Below, piece by piece: positions 8,955 to 16,551 of a stretch of 64,000 bases of DNA. Made by a program: the position numbers and the translations under genes. The notes below the pieces were generated by a model. That model had not been told where the DNA came from. It did no database searches and was given only the letters and a program-made list of their open reading frames with translations. The stretch is taken from positions 1 to 64,000 of IMG/VR virus record IMGVR_UViG_3300036791_000851. One strand, written 5' to 3'. Origin of the DNA: a virus. Position 1 is the stretch's first letter. Each line of letters opens with the position of its first letter.

Positions 8955-9374
8955 GTGGCCAACGCACTTTACCCGCTCTGGAAACAGAGCTTGATGACGG
9001 CCTCCGATCTCAACAACGGGATGGACGGCGCGGGCGTCGACGCACCTTATCTTGCGCTGGTTGCGATCAGTCCCGGATATGTCTACTCGGCGGCGCATCA
9101 GTTTTACACCGCTTTGAGCAACGTGCAGGGAACCGATCAGCCGATCCTGACAAACACGGTGGCAGGTGGCGTGTTCAAGGGTGGCACGGTGGTGTTCGTC
9201 AACGTCACCGGGGCACCGGTTGGCGCGCTCGTGGTCTATCGGCACAATAGCGGCGTCAACAGCAGCTGGCGGCTGGTGATGTACGAGGACACCGGCGTGG
9301 TTGGATTTCCAGTCTCTGCCAATGGGGGCAACGTGATCGTGACGTGGGATACACAGGGGATTTTTCAGCTGTGA
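8955..9374 (+). CDS. Conserved small phage structural protein (ALYPLWKQ family)
   Basis: It encodes 139 residues from a GTG at 8955, one base after the tailspike stop. The opening ANALYPLWKQSLM, then VDAPYLALVAISPGYVYSAAHQFYTAL, resembles a family of small beta-rich phage proteins (pattern: ALYPxxKxAL, then Y-T-Y-S-x-x-H) that lie among tail and neck genes. The second half (GGTVVFVNVTG, GALVVYRHNSG) is beta-sandwich-like. Its function is not established. Confidence 0.6.
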   Translation: MANALYPLWKQSLMTASDLNNGMDGAGVDAPYLALVAISPGYVYSAAHQFYTALSNVQGTDQPILTNTVAGGVFKGGTVVFVNVTGAPVGALVVYRHNSGVNSSWRLVMYEDTGVVGFPVSANGGNVIVTWDTQGIFQL

Positions 9375-9676
9375 ACGATCCGCTGACCGAAGGGCCCGAG
9401 TACGAGCTGCTGAGCAAGATGATGGACATCTGCAATGGCGCACCACATGACATGGTGAAAAGCGTAGCTATGAACCTGATGATTCATGCCATCCGGCAAT
9501 CGGTTCCGACGCGGCGTGAAGCCGAGGCAGAGCTGGATGACTGGACCGGACGCGCCAAGTCGTTACTGCTCGATCATCACTATGATCTGGTGACCGGGCT
9601 GCGACGCACGGTGTTTCCGTTCACGCAGGTTGTCAGGGCGCCGTTCGTCGTCAACGAGAACAAGTTTTTCCGATGA
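9371..9676 (+). CDS. Small helical protein of the tail region
   Basis: It encodes 101 residues from a GTG at 9371 that overlaps the previous stop. The N-terminal 60 residues are helical and charged (EYELLSKMMDICNG, SVAMNLMIHAIRQS, REAEAELDDW). The end (TVFPFTQVVRAPFVVNENKFFR) resembles short ends seen in other small phage structural proteins. No function is recognised. Confidence 0.55.
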   Translation: MNDPLTEGPEYELLSKMMDICNGAPHDMVKSVAMNLMIHAIRQSVPTRREAEAELDDWTGRAKSLLLDHHYDLVTGLRRTVFPFTQVVRAPFVVNENKFFR

Positions 9677-9685
9677 GAGCCGACA

Positions 9686-10024
9686 ATGCAGCCGTCGCCG
9701 TTTTCGTTGGATATCTACCGAGGGGACACCGGACGGTGGCAATTTGCATTTTGGACGGATACCGCATTGACACAACCTGCCGATCTCACCGGGGTCACGG
9801 CCAAGAGCCAGATACGCGATAAACCGGCCGGCACGCAGGTTACGGAATTGATTTGTACGGTCACGCTGCCCAACATCGTTGATGTGCAATTGGCTGCGGC
9901 CGACAGCCATCTTCTGCCGGCAAAGGGAGCTTGGGACCTTCAGCTGACCTATGCCTCGGGCGAGGTAGCCACGCCAGTAGCGGGGCCGGTTACGGTAACG
10001 TCGGATGTGACCGACAGCACGTGA
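9686..10024 (+). CDS. Baseplate/BppU-N-terminal-like phage protein
   Basis: It encodes 112 residues. IYRGDTGRWQFAFWTD, then PADLTGVTAKSQIRDKP and GAWDLQLTYASGEV with a final VTVTSDVTDST, follow the layout of a widespread small phage beta-sandwich domain (RGD-T-x-x-F, DLTG-x-x-x-x-x-QIR, W-D-L, T-x-DVT). That domain occurs in baseplate, receptor-binding and fibre-attachment proteins. Here it stands alone among small tail genes. Confidence 0.55.
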   Translation: MQPSPFSLDIYRGDTGRWQFAFWTDTALTQPADLTGVTAKSQIRDKPAGTQVTELICTVTLPNIVDVQLAAADSHLLPAKGAWDLQLTYASGEVATPVAGPVTVTSDVTDST

Positions 10025-10033
10025 GGTCCGAAA

Positions 10034-10198
10034 ATGAGCAACGGTGCCCCTCCATCTGCTAACATTGTCATGACGCCGGCAGCTCCGGTCGATCTTTTTT
10101 ATTTCCAGCCGCTGCCTCCGATTTCGCCGCCGGTGACATTGCTGCCAGCGATGAAATTCAATCATAAGACAAACAGCATGTATCTCGGGGGACCGTGA
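10034..10198 (+). CDS. Small hypothetical protein, 54 residues
   Basis: The frame runs from ATG at 10034 to TGA at 10196-10198 in an otherwise empty gap within the tail-gene run. It is Pro-rich in the middle (PLPPISPPVTLLP) and ends NSMYLGGP. GAGGTCCGAAA precedes the start. Compact spacing to both neighbours supports it; no function is recognised. Confidence 0.45.
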   Translation: MSNGAPPSANIVMTPAAPVDLFYFQPLPPISPPVTLLPAMKFNHKTNSMYLGGP

Positions 10199-10211
10199 GG
10201 ACAGCGGATAA

Positions 10212-10499
10212 ATGTACTATGTCTATGAGCCGCAGTACGTTCCTTGGGGTTGGCAGGACCAGGCCAACCTATCGCCATGGTCGTGGTACGATCGCAATCT
10301 CGCCGACGCGAATGCGGGGGTGCCGCTCTTTGTCAACACCAACCTGTTTTTTTCGCCGATAATCGAGATCGAGATTTTCCCGCAGCTTGTTGTCAATTTG
10401 AACCGTTTTTTCCCGCCAAGGATTTTTGTGGTTAAGCGGCCAGATCACATGCTCAAGAACGAGATCAGGAGGATTACGTTTCTGAGCCACGAGAAGTAG
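10212..10499 (+). CDS. Small tail-region protein with YVYEP module
   Basis: It encodes 95 residues after GAGGACAGCGGATAA. The first 35 residues (YVYEPQYVPWGW, then a WYDRNL segment) resemble a stretch inside the large protein at 11578 (YVYEPKYVALGW, then WLDRDV). The rest is hydrophobic and basic (NTNLFFSPIIEIEIF, VVNLNRFFPPRIFVV). It ends in a TAG that also forms part of a strong TAGGAGG sequence, and the next conserved frame continues in phase behind that TAG. Confidence 0.5.
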   Translation: MYYVYEPQYVPWGWQDQANLSPWSWYDRNLADANAGVPLFVNTNLFFSPIIEIEIFPQLVVNLNRFFPPRIFVVKRPDHMLKNEIRRITFLSHEK

Positions 10500-10841
10500 G
10501 AGGCGGTCACGTATTGCGGACGCGATTTTGATCCCGTCGAGCAGAGCGAGAGCCAGGTCTACGGCCTCGATTTTGTCAACGATCTCGATCCTAACGAACA
10601 GCTGCTGTCGTCGAGCTGGACGGTCGTTGTTATTGCGGGTGTTGATCCTGATCCCAGTGCTCATCTGCAGGGACTGTCGAGTTTGTGGACGACAAATGGC
10701 AGCGCCTTGCCGACGGCAACCATACAACGCATGGGTGGCTTTCTTCCCGGTGTGACTTATGCGCTGCATGCTTCGATCACTACCGACAGCGGCAACTTGC
10801 GGAACCTATGGACGCACATCCGAGGAGTTTCCGTGACATGA
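10500..10841 (+). CDS. Conserved small phage protein lacking a normal start codon
   Basis: The frame behind the TAG at 10497 reads TYCGRDFDPVEQSE, then VYGLDFVNDLDPNEQLLSSSWTVVV, then GGFLPGVTYALHASITTDSGN to a stop at 10841. This is the order of a common small phage beta protein (FDFxxDL, then S-x-W-T, then G-V-Y-x-L-x-x-x-x-T-T). No ATG, GTG or TTG occurs before the conserved part; the first in-frame ATG is at 10731. TAGGAGG ends at 10503, five bases before an in-frame ACG at 10509. The start could be non-canonical, reached by amber readthrough, or hidden by a sequence error. The coordinates give the open frame, not a proven start. Confidence 0.55.
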   Translation, partial: EAVTYCGRDFDPVEQSESQVYGLDFVNDLDPNEQLLSSSWTVVVIAGVDPDPSAHLQGLSSLWTTNGSALPTATIQRMGGFLPGVTYALHASITTDSGNLRNLWTHIRGVSVT

Positions 10842-11578
10842 CCTATGATGAGGCTGTCTCGTGGCTGCAAACGATGTGCGAGGTACCGCTGAACGGCAGC
10901 GATGACAATTTCCAGCGCATTGTGCCGGCAATGTTCCTCTACGCCGATGGACGCATCTATCGCGAGTTGCTGTTCCCAGCGAACGAGATCACGCAGCCGG
11001 TACAGCTTACCGCGCGCAATCGCGAGGTCGTGCTGCCGCCTGCGGTGATAAACCTGCGCGGCGTTAACATTTGCACGCCGGTGACGACCTCGATCACCAT
11101 GAATACCACACGTACTCCGCTGGAGCGCATACCGCCGCAGGTACTCGATTATCTATGGCCGCAGCCGCTGTATCGGCCGAACGTCCCGCAAAAGTACGCT
11201 ATGATCGGCGGGGTGGTGTCGGCATCACCACCGCAGATGATGCAGCATGTCCTGCGGTTCATGCCGACACCGGATCAGCCCTATCTCATCGAGGTGCTGG
11301 GGGACATTCGTCCCGTTCCGCTGTCTCCGACCAATACGACGACGTATTTGAGCGTGGCCTATCCCGAGTTGTTTCTGTGCGCCTGCATGATCTTTGCCGC
11401 CGGTTATCAGCGTGACTTCGGGGCGCAGGCCGATGATCCGCAGCGCGCGCAGAGTTGGCAGGCGCAGTATGATTATCTCAAGGGCGGCGTCATGCTTGAG
11501 GTGGCGCGCATGCGCGGCGAGGGCCCGGGCTTCACCGCCGAGCCGCCGGCGCCGGCAGCACAGCCGAGAGCGCCCTGA
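10838..11578 (+). CDS. Neck/tail adaptor-like structural protein
   Basis: It encodes 246 residues from ATG at 10838, overlapping the preceding stop (ATGA). The N-terminus MTYDEAVSWLQTMCEV is helical. The body holds PPQMMQHVLRFMPTPDQPYLIEV, then RPVPLSPTNTTTYLSVAYPELFLCACM, and a final SWQAQYDYLKGGVMLEVARMRG. The chain of hydrophobic beta strands followed by an L-F-x-x-A-C helix matches proteins found just upstream of stabilisation proteins in short-tailed phages. A connector or neck role is likely. It overlaps the next gene by one base. Confidence 0.55.
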   Translation: MTYDEAVSWLQTMCEVPLNGSDDNFQRIVPAMFLYADGRIYRELLFPANEITQPVQLTARNREVVLPPAVINLRGVNICTPVTTSITMNTTRTPLERIPPQVLDYLWPQPLYRPNVPQKYAMIGGVVSASPPQMMQHVLRFMPTPDQPYLIEVLGDIRPVPLSPTNTTTYLSVAYPELFLCACMIFAAGYQRDFGAQADDPQRAQSWQAQYDYLKGGVMLEVARMRGEGPGFTAEPPAPAAQPRAP

Positions 11579-14352
11579 TGCCGTTAGTCAAGCCTGCATC
11601 CCAGCCCGGTTTTAATTCGCAGGCGAGCCAGGTGCAGGCTGCCGGCGCTTGGTTTGCCGGTAATCGCGTGCGTTGGCGCTTCGGTCTTCTGGAGAAGATG
11701 GGCGGATGGATACGGCTGTACGCAGACCCGTTTTTCGCGCGCATCCGCCGCATGCATGCGTGGGCTGACCTCGAGGATTACAGGAACCTTCTGGTCGGAA
11801 CCGACCTTGGCTTGGAGATTCTCGTCCAGAACACCAAGTATACCCTCGGGCATCAGCTCAATTTGCTGGGCGGCATCATTGTCGAGATTGGTCCGACACC
11901 GAGCACCACGACGTTCAATGCCACCAGCGGTTCGAAAACGGTGACGGTCAATACGAAGGTTGGGATACCGATAGGTGAGAGATTCTATACGTTGCTACCG
12001 CTTTCGATCGGCGGCCGGATCATTCCGGCTAATTCCTATTTCACGGTCACGAACACGCTCGCTGGCAGCTGGTTCACCTTCGATATGCCGCAGGCCGCCA
12101 CCTATACGGAGACCGGCACCTACGGTACGCGCCTGTTCAAGAACACCGTCGTCAACGGCATAACCTGCACCTGGAAGGCGCATGGACTGGTGGCTGGCAG
12201 CACCATCACGTTCAACCAGCAAACGGTTTTGGAAGCAGGCTCGGCGTCTTTGAACTATGAGGTGGTGGAATTTTATCCTGCTCCCGGCAGCACGGCTACC
12301 GTCAATGCCGTGATTGATGCGGACAACTTCACGTTTCCAATGCCGGCGCCGTTCACTGGCAATGGCAGCGGCAGGGAGGTTTATGACGGCTGTCAGGTCC
12401 AGGACAACACCGGTGGCCCGTTTAATAGCTCGCTTGCAAACATGATCGGCATCCCGGTTTTGGAAGCGCTGGGCAACCCACAGCAAGACACTTGGTTTCT
12501 CGACAATCTCGGCGAGACCGGCCTGGCGTTGCGCACCGGCGGCGCGCTTGAGGCCTTCATTCCGCCGATTGAAAATGGACCGTGGACTGTGGCTGTCGGC
12601 GGTGGTGCTATCCCGGCGACTGCGCCGCAGCACAGCAACGGCATGTTCACCACGATGCCGCAGGCCCAGGTGGTGTTGTTCGGGTCTGAGCCTATCATGG
12701 GCAATGGCGACATCGATCCGCTGCTCGTGCGCTGGTCCGATGCCGGCACCTATGACGTCTACACCGCGACAGTCAGCAACCAGGCCGGCAGCTATCGGCT
12801 CTCGCGCGGTTCCAAGATCGTTGCGGGCATCCAGGCGCCGCAGACCACGCTGCTCATCACCGACATGGACCTGTGGTCGATGAGCTATATCGGGCCGCCG
12901 CTGATCTACGGCTTTACCGTCATGGGAACGGGCTGCGGGGCGATCGCGCCGCATGCGATCGTCACGCTCGGCAAGACCACCTATTGGCTATCGCTGAGAA
13001 ACGTGTGGTCGTTCGGTGATCAGGGCGTGCAGATGATGCCTTGCTCGGTGTGGGACACCATTTTCGAGAACCTCGATCCTATCAACATCAAGAAGTGCCA
13101 CGGCGCTGCCAATTCGACTACTGGCGAGATTGCGTTCTACTTCGTCGCCAAGTCGGAAGCATTGGATCAGCCGAATCTGCTGGCAGACTCGCAGAACTTC
13201 GCGGGCCCGGCGTGGACGCCGCTGGGGCTAGGCGCATTCCTGCTGGTCAACTTCAACACCAGCTATGTCTACGAACCAAAGTACGTGGCGCTTGGCTGGT
13301 TTGACGACAACGGCCTAGCGACGATCTCCTGGCTTGATCGCGACGTGCAGGCAGCGCCCAGTTCTACGGTGATGGCGCCTGACGGCACCTTCACAGCAAC
13401 GACGCTGCTGGAGGACAACAGCAACGGCGTACATCTGGTCCAGCAGGAAGTCCTGAAGTTTGGCGAGCCGCAGATTTTCACGCTGTCGATTTATGCCTAC
13501 AAGGGCAGCACGCGCAACATCACGTTGGAGGCCAGATCGTCGAGCAGCAATGCGTTCGTGACGTTTAATGTGACCAACGGGACCGAGGTTGCCAACGGTG
13601 CAGCTGGCGGCTTCAAGGTCATCAGCTGGGGAGAGACAGCTGATGATTTTGCAGGCGGGATCACGGTCGATGGTTGGTTACGCTACTTCATGGTGTTCGA
13701 GACCGATGACAGCGAAAGCATGACCGTATCCATCAATCTGACCAATGGCACGCAGGTGAGCTACGCTGGCAGCGGGCAGTTTGCCAATGTCTGGGGTGCG
13801 CAGCTCAATCTCGGCGGCGCGTTGCTGGAATATACTGTTACAGGTGATCTGATTCCGCAGAACGAGACCGTCCACTATATCAAGTACAACACGATCGAGA
13901 ATGCTTGGGACAGCGGCGCTCTGGATCGCTCGGCATGGATCGATACCAGTATCTGGGGCACGCCGCTCGGTGCCGACGGCAACAACCTCGTGCAGCAGCA
14001 CGAGCGCGGCTTTGACGATGATGGCAACCCGATGGAGGACGTGTTTGTTGAGAGCGGCTTCACCGAACTGAGCGATGGCTCGCAGATGCTTTCCGTCCAC
14101 CAGTGCCATCCCGACTTCAAGTGGTTCGGGAACAATGGCGAGGTGAAGGTCTCGCTCAAGATGCGGAGCTACCCCGAAGGACCGGAGCAGCACTTTGGCC
14201 CGTTCTCGATGACGCCGACGACGCAGTTCTTCAATCCGCGAGCGCGTGGACGTTATGTGGCGATGCGCTATGATTGGTCGCCGCTGTTCGGCTTCTCGGC
14301 CCGCGTCGGTGCGACTACCTACCTGGTGAAGCCAGCGGGGCGCCGGCCATGA
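11578..14352 (+). CDS. Packaged-DNA-stabilisation-like protein with inserted carbohydrate-binding-like domain
   Basis: It encodes 924 residues. The N-terminus (KPASQPGFNSQASQVQAAGAW, then RVRWRFGLLEKMGGW) matches the opening of large tail-stabilisation proteins of podoviruses (P22 gp10-like by pattern). Their body is resumed at the end: VHYIKYNTIENAWDSG, DRSAWIDTSIWG, YVAMRYDWSP. Residues about 529-757 (13162-13850) interrupt this body with a domain of the NLLADSQNF...PDGTFTATTL...FTLSIYAYKG type, typical of fibre-attached carbohydrate-binding modules. That insert itself contains the YVYEP stretch. Role: closing the portal channel after packaging, with an added surface lectin-like module. Confidence 0.65.
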   Translation: MPLVKPASQPGFNSQASQVQAAGAWFAGNRVRWRFGLLEKMGGWIRLYADPFFARIRRMHAWADLEDYRNLLVGTDLGLEILVQNTKYTLGHQLNLLGGIIVEIGPTPSTTTFNATSGSKTVTVNTKVGIPIGERFYTLLPLSIGGRIIPANSYFTVTNTLAGSWFTFDMPQAATYTETGTYGTRLFKNTVVNGITCTWKAHGLVAGSTITFNQQTVLEAGSASLNYEVVEFYPAPGSTATVNAVIDADNFTFPMPAPFTGNGSGREVYDGCQVQDNTGGPFNSSLANMIGIPVLEALGNPQQDTWFLDNLGETGLALRTGGALEAFIPPIENGPWTVAVGGGAIPATAPQHSNGMFTTMPQAQVVLFGSEPIMGNGDIDPLLVRWSDAGTYDVYTATVSNQAGSYRLSRGSKIVAGIQAPQTTLLITDMDLWSMSYIGPPLIYGFTVMGTGCGAIAPHAIVTLGKTTYWLSLRNVWSFGDQGVQMMPCSVWDTIFENLDPINIKKCHGAANSTTGEIAFYFVAKSEALDQPNLLADSQNFAGPAWTPLGLGAFLLVNFNTSYVYEPKYVALGWFDDNGLATISWLDRDVQAAPSSTVMAPDGTFTATTLLEDNSNGVHLVQQEVLKFGEPQIFTLSIYAYKGSTRNITLEARSSSSNAFVTFNVTNGTEVANGAAGGFKVISWGETADDFAGGITVDGWLRYFMVFETDDSESMTVSINLTNGTQVSYAGSGQFANVWGAQLNLGGALLEYTVTGDLIPQNETVHYIKYNTIENAWDSGALDRSAWIDTSIWGTPLGADGNNLVQQHERGFDDDGNPMEDVFVESGFTELSDGSQMLSVHQCHPDFKWFGNNGEVKVSLKMRSYPEGPEQHFGPFSMTPTTQFFNPRARGRYVAMRYDWSPLFGFSARVGATTYLVKPAGRRP

Positions 14353-14422
14353 TGCGGAGCATAGATGTGTCATGGATGCGGAGCATAGATGTGTCATGGA
14401 TGCGGAGCATAGATGTGTCATG
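14351..14422 (+). repeat. Three perfect 24-bp tandem repeats spanning stop and start codons
   Basis: The 24-bp unit at 14351-14374 is repeated without change at 14375-14398 and 14399-14422. The unit contains an ATG in the frame of the next gene at 14372, 14396 and 14420, because 24 is a multiple of three. The array begins inside the stop codon of the stabilisation-like gene. Confidence 0.95.
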
Positions 14423-14680
14423 AGAGGCGACGCGCTTGCTGCTCGGCAGCGTCTGATAACGCAAGCAGTGTACGCGCTGGCCGATCACATCGAGCAGGCA
14501 ACCGGCTATGCGCTCACGCCGGTTACATTCGCCAGTCTGCCGACGACGATCACAGCCGGCATGATCGCGTGCATCAGTGACAGCACCGTCAATACCTGGG
14601 GCAGCGTTATTGCTGGTGGTGGGACGCACACCGTGCTTGCCTTCTACAATGGCGCGAATTGGACAGTGGTGGGAGCGTAA
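14420..14680 (+). CDS. Fibre-terminal-module protein
   Basis: It encodes 86 residues from ATG at 14420; starts at 14372 or 14396 would add one or two copies of an eight-residue repeat encoded by the tandem array. A short helix (RQRLITQAVYALADHIE) leads to LTPVTFASLPTTITAGMIACISDS, then GGGTHTVLAFYNGANWTVVG. This C-terminal module is the same type as the ends of both tailspikes, so the protein is probably exposed on the tail. The true N-terminus is unsettled. Confidence 0.6.
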   Translation: MRGDALAARQRLITQAVYALADHIEQATGYALTPVTFASLPTTITAGMIACISDSTVNTWGSVIAGGGTHTVLAFYNGANWTVVGA

Positions 14681-14681
14681 A

Positions 14682-14846
14682 ATGATCCCTACGCCGGCGG
14701 CTACTGCTCCTGTTTCGGTGCCGCCTCCTGTTTCACAGACTGAGGGCTTTCTTTGGATCGATCAATTAAGCGAGGAAATGCTGCTGACGGTGCAGGCGTT
14801 CCAGCGGCTGCATACGGCGCTGCAAAACAGGATGATCGGCAAGTGA
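14682..14846 (+). CDS. Small protein, 54 residues
   Basis: The ATG at 14682 lies two bases after the previous stop, with GGTGGGAGCG upstream. The first 20 residues are Pro-rich (TPAATAPVSVPPP) and the rest forms a helix (LSEEMLLTVQAFQRLHTAL). The stop overlaps the next GTG start. It resembles other tiny phage structural-region proteins; no function is recognised. Confidence 0.5.
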   Translation: MIPTPAATAPVSVPPPVSQTEGFLWIDQLSEEMLLTVQAFQRLHTALQNRMIGK

Positions 14847-15085
14847 TTGCTTTGGACAACTACCTGATGCAGGCCTATCGTCGGGACGTCATGGGCCAGT
14901 CGGTGACCATTGAGATGCCGCAGGTCGATCTGAAAGAGGTCGAGGCGCAGATCGCGCGTATCGACGCCTTGCGGCTGGGCGCGCATCTCGCCAGCCGCGA
15001 CTTCGTTTCCTACCAGAACCGGCGCGCGCTGACCTTGCTGCGGGAGCAGTTTAAGAAGCGGGAGAAGGACGATGGATCGGCGTGA
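14843..15085 (+). CDS. Small helical protein, 80 residues
   Basis: It starts at GTG 14843, overlapping the previous stop by four bases. The sequence is a charged helical region (DLKEVEAQIARIDALRLGAHL, RRALTLLREQFKKREKDD). It overlaps the next gene by 14 bases. No domain is recognised. Confidence 0.5.
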   Translation: MIALDNYLMQAYRRDVMGQSVTIEMPQVDLKEVEAQIARIDALRLGAHLASRDFVSYQNRRALTLLREQFKKREKDDGSA

Positions 15086-15518
15086 GATTCTCAAGATGTT
15101 TGGTGTCGCGGCCGCAACTGCTGTGCCGGTGGCTGCGGCTGCGCGCGTCACTTCTGTCGAGCGACACGTCATTGGCGCCACCAGTGGCGATGAGGCTCTT
15201 GTGCGGACGTTCGATTTTGCGCCGCCGCCGCCGCCCGAGGGCATGACGTATCAGTGGAAACGGGTGTTCATCGCCAGTGACGAGCCGGATTTCCGCAACA
15301 TTGCCAACATGATCGACGCCGGCTGGAAGCCGGTGCCGGCATCGCGTCACCGCGAGAAATACCCCGACAACGGTTCTTATTGGGTCGAGATCGGCGGCAT
15401 GGTGCTGATGGAGAAGTCGGCGAAGGGCATCCCACCACCGCGGAAGTATCCCGAGCCACACGATGAGCACGCTGGTTTCGTCGAGATCGACGGGCATGGG
15501 ATGATCATCGAGGAATAG
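15072..15518 (+). CDS. Phage structural-region protein with Tat-like N-terminus
   Basis: It encodes 148 residues. Residues 2-9, DRREILKM, followed by FGVAAATAVPVAAA and an A-x-A site near residue 25, have the layout of a twin-arginine signal peptide. The body (YQWKRVFIASDEPDFRN, then AGWKPVPASRH and VEIGGMVLMEKSA) belongs to a common family of small phage proteins that lie beside structural genes and normally have no signal. GGAGAAGGACG precedes the start. The family's function is unknown; export through Tat is inference from the motif. Confidence 0.6.
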   Translation: MDRREILKMFGVAAATAVPVAAAARVTSVERHVIGATSGDEALVRTFDFAPPPPPEGMTYQWKRVFIASDEPDFRNIANMIDAGWKPVPASRHREKYPDNGSYWVEIGGMVLMEKSAKGIPPPRKYPEPHDEHAGFVEIDGHGMIIEE

Positions 15519-15520
15519 CC

Positions 15521-15910
15521 ATGCCGCTGATCAAGTCTGGCAGCGACGCCGCGCGTCAGACGAATATCCGCACCCTGATGGGTGAAGTCGGCAAGTCTCC
15601 GCACGTGCAGTCGCGGCAGCAAGCGCTCGCAATTGCATACGAGACCCAGCGCCGCGCCGGGCGTGCCGAGGGCGGCCCGGTCGGCGGCCTGGTCGACCAC
15701 GATCGCGATCCCGATCTGCCGCCGGCCGAGGATGCGGTGCGTCTGGAGCCCATGATGCAGCACCAGACTGATCCGGCCTATATAGCAACCATCCAGCGCC
15801 TGATGGAGGGCCAGAGGCGGCTCAACGCTATGCACCCGATGCAGCGTGACATGCTGCGCCGCTTCTGGCTCGGCGGCCTGGCTTACTGGATGGGCGGCTA
15901 TGTGAAATGA
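15521..15910 (+). CDS. DUF6496-like small phage protein
   Basis: It encodes 129 residues starting two bases after the previous stop. MPLIKSGSDAARQTNIRTLM, then RQQALAIAYETQRRAGR, is the usual opening of short phage proteins of the DUF6496 kind. It continues with an acidic linker containing EGGPVGGL and ends in a helix with FWLGGLAYWMGGYVK. It overlaps the next gene by four bases. The family has no known function. Confidence 0.6.
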   Translation: MPLIKSGSDAARQTNIRTLMGEVGKSPHVQSRQQALAIAYETQRRAGRAEGGPVGGLVDHDRDPDLPPAEDAVRLEPMMQHQTDPAYIATIQRLMEGQRRLNAMHPMQRDMLRRFWLGGLAYWMGGYVK

Positions 15911-16551
15911 CGCCCTTCAGCGCGCTCGTCGACGCTTCGACATCGGCGCTGCTTTGTTTGAGCGCACAGCCGAATATCATCTCGTTTCTGGCGCGCTCGC
16001 CGCCGCTGCAAGCGGAAGAATGGCACAGCGTTAACCTCCCCAATTATCAGCAGAATTTCACCATTGCGAACGATGCTGCGGCTTATCCGAGGTGGGCTTG
16101 GGATAGAAAGACGCGCCTATTCTCGCCGATGGAACGGGTCAGCGATGATCTGAAGCGGCGCTCAGAGCTGGCGATCAAGAAATGCGCAGCGCTCGGCGAG
16201 ATGATCTACGAGCTGTCGGTTGCGCGCTATCCGATATGGCGCGGCATCATCATGCAGGAGACCATCTATCAAGCCAAGAAGACGCAGGCGCAGCGCTACA
16301 AGGACCTCGGGTACCCGGAGAACATGTTGCAATTTCCCTACGTGCTGCAGTACGCAGATTTTGCCGCCTTGACGACGCAAGCTGCTGCCGACGAGATATT
16401 GTTCAAGGCCAAGCTCGACGATGATTGCTTGCTGAAGAGCGAGTTGATCAGGCTGAGGTATTTCAACTTGGTGAGCGAGGCCGAAGAGACGAGCGAGCTG
16501 GATACCATTCTCAGGGACTTTCGCGTGGACATGTACCGGAGAGGCTTTTGA
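15907..16551 (+). CDS. Hypothetical phage protein, 214 residues
   Basis: The start ATG overlaps the previous stop. The protein is mostly helical in the second half (SDDLKRRSELAIKKCAALGEMIYEL, KAKLDDDCLLKSELIRLRYF) with a Trp/Tyr-rich middle (AAYPRWAWDRKTRLFSP). No motif is recognised. Its stop overlaps the TTG start of the PP-loop gene, so the two are probably translated together. Confidence 0.5.
   Translation: MTPFSALVDASTSALLCLSAQPNIISFLARSPPLQAEEWHSVNLPNYQQNFTIANDAAAYPRWAWDRKTRLFSPMERVSDDLKRRSELAIKKCAALGEMIYELSVARYPIWRGIIMQETIYQAKKTQAQRYKDLGYPENMLQFPYVLQYADFAALTTQAAADEILFKAKLDDDCLLKSELIRLRYFNLVSEAEETSELDTILRDFRVDMYRRGF

Noticed and set aside
11995-12954. A 319-residue minus-strand frame
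   Set aside because: Antisense to the stabilisation-like gene; Arg/His-rich translation typical of a shadow.
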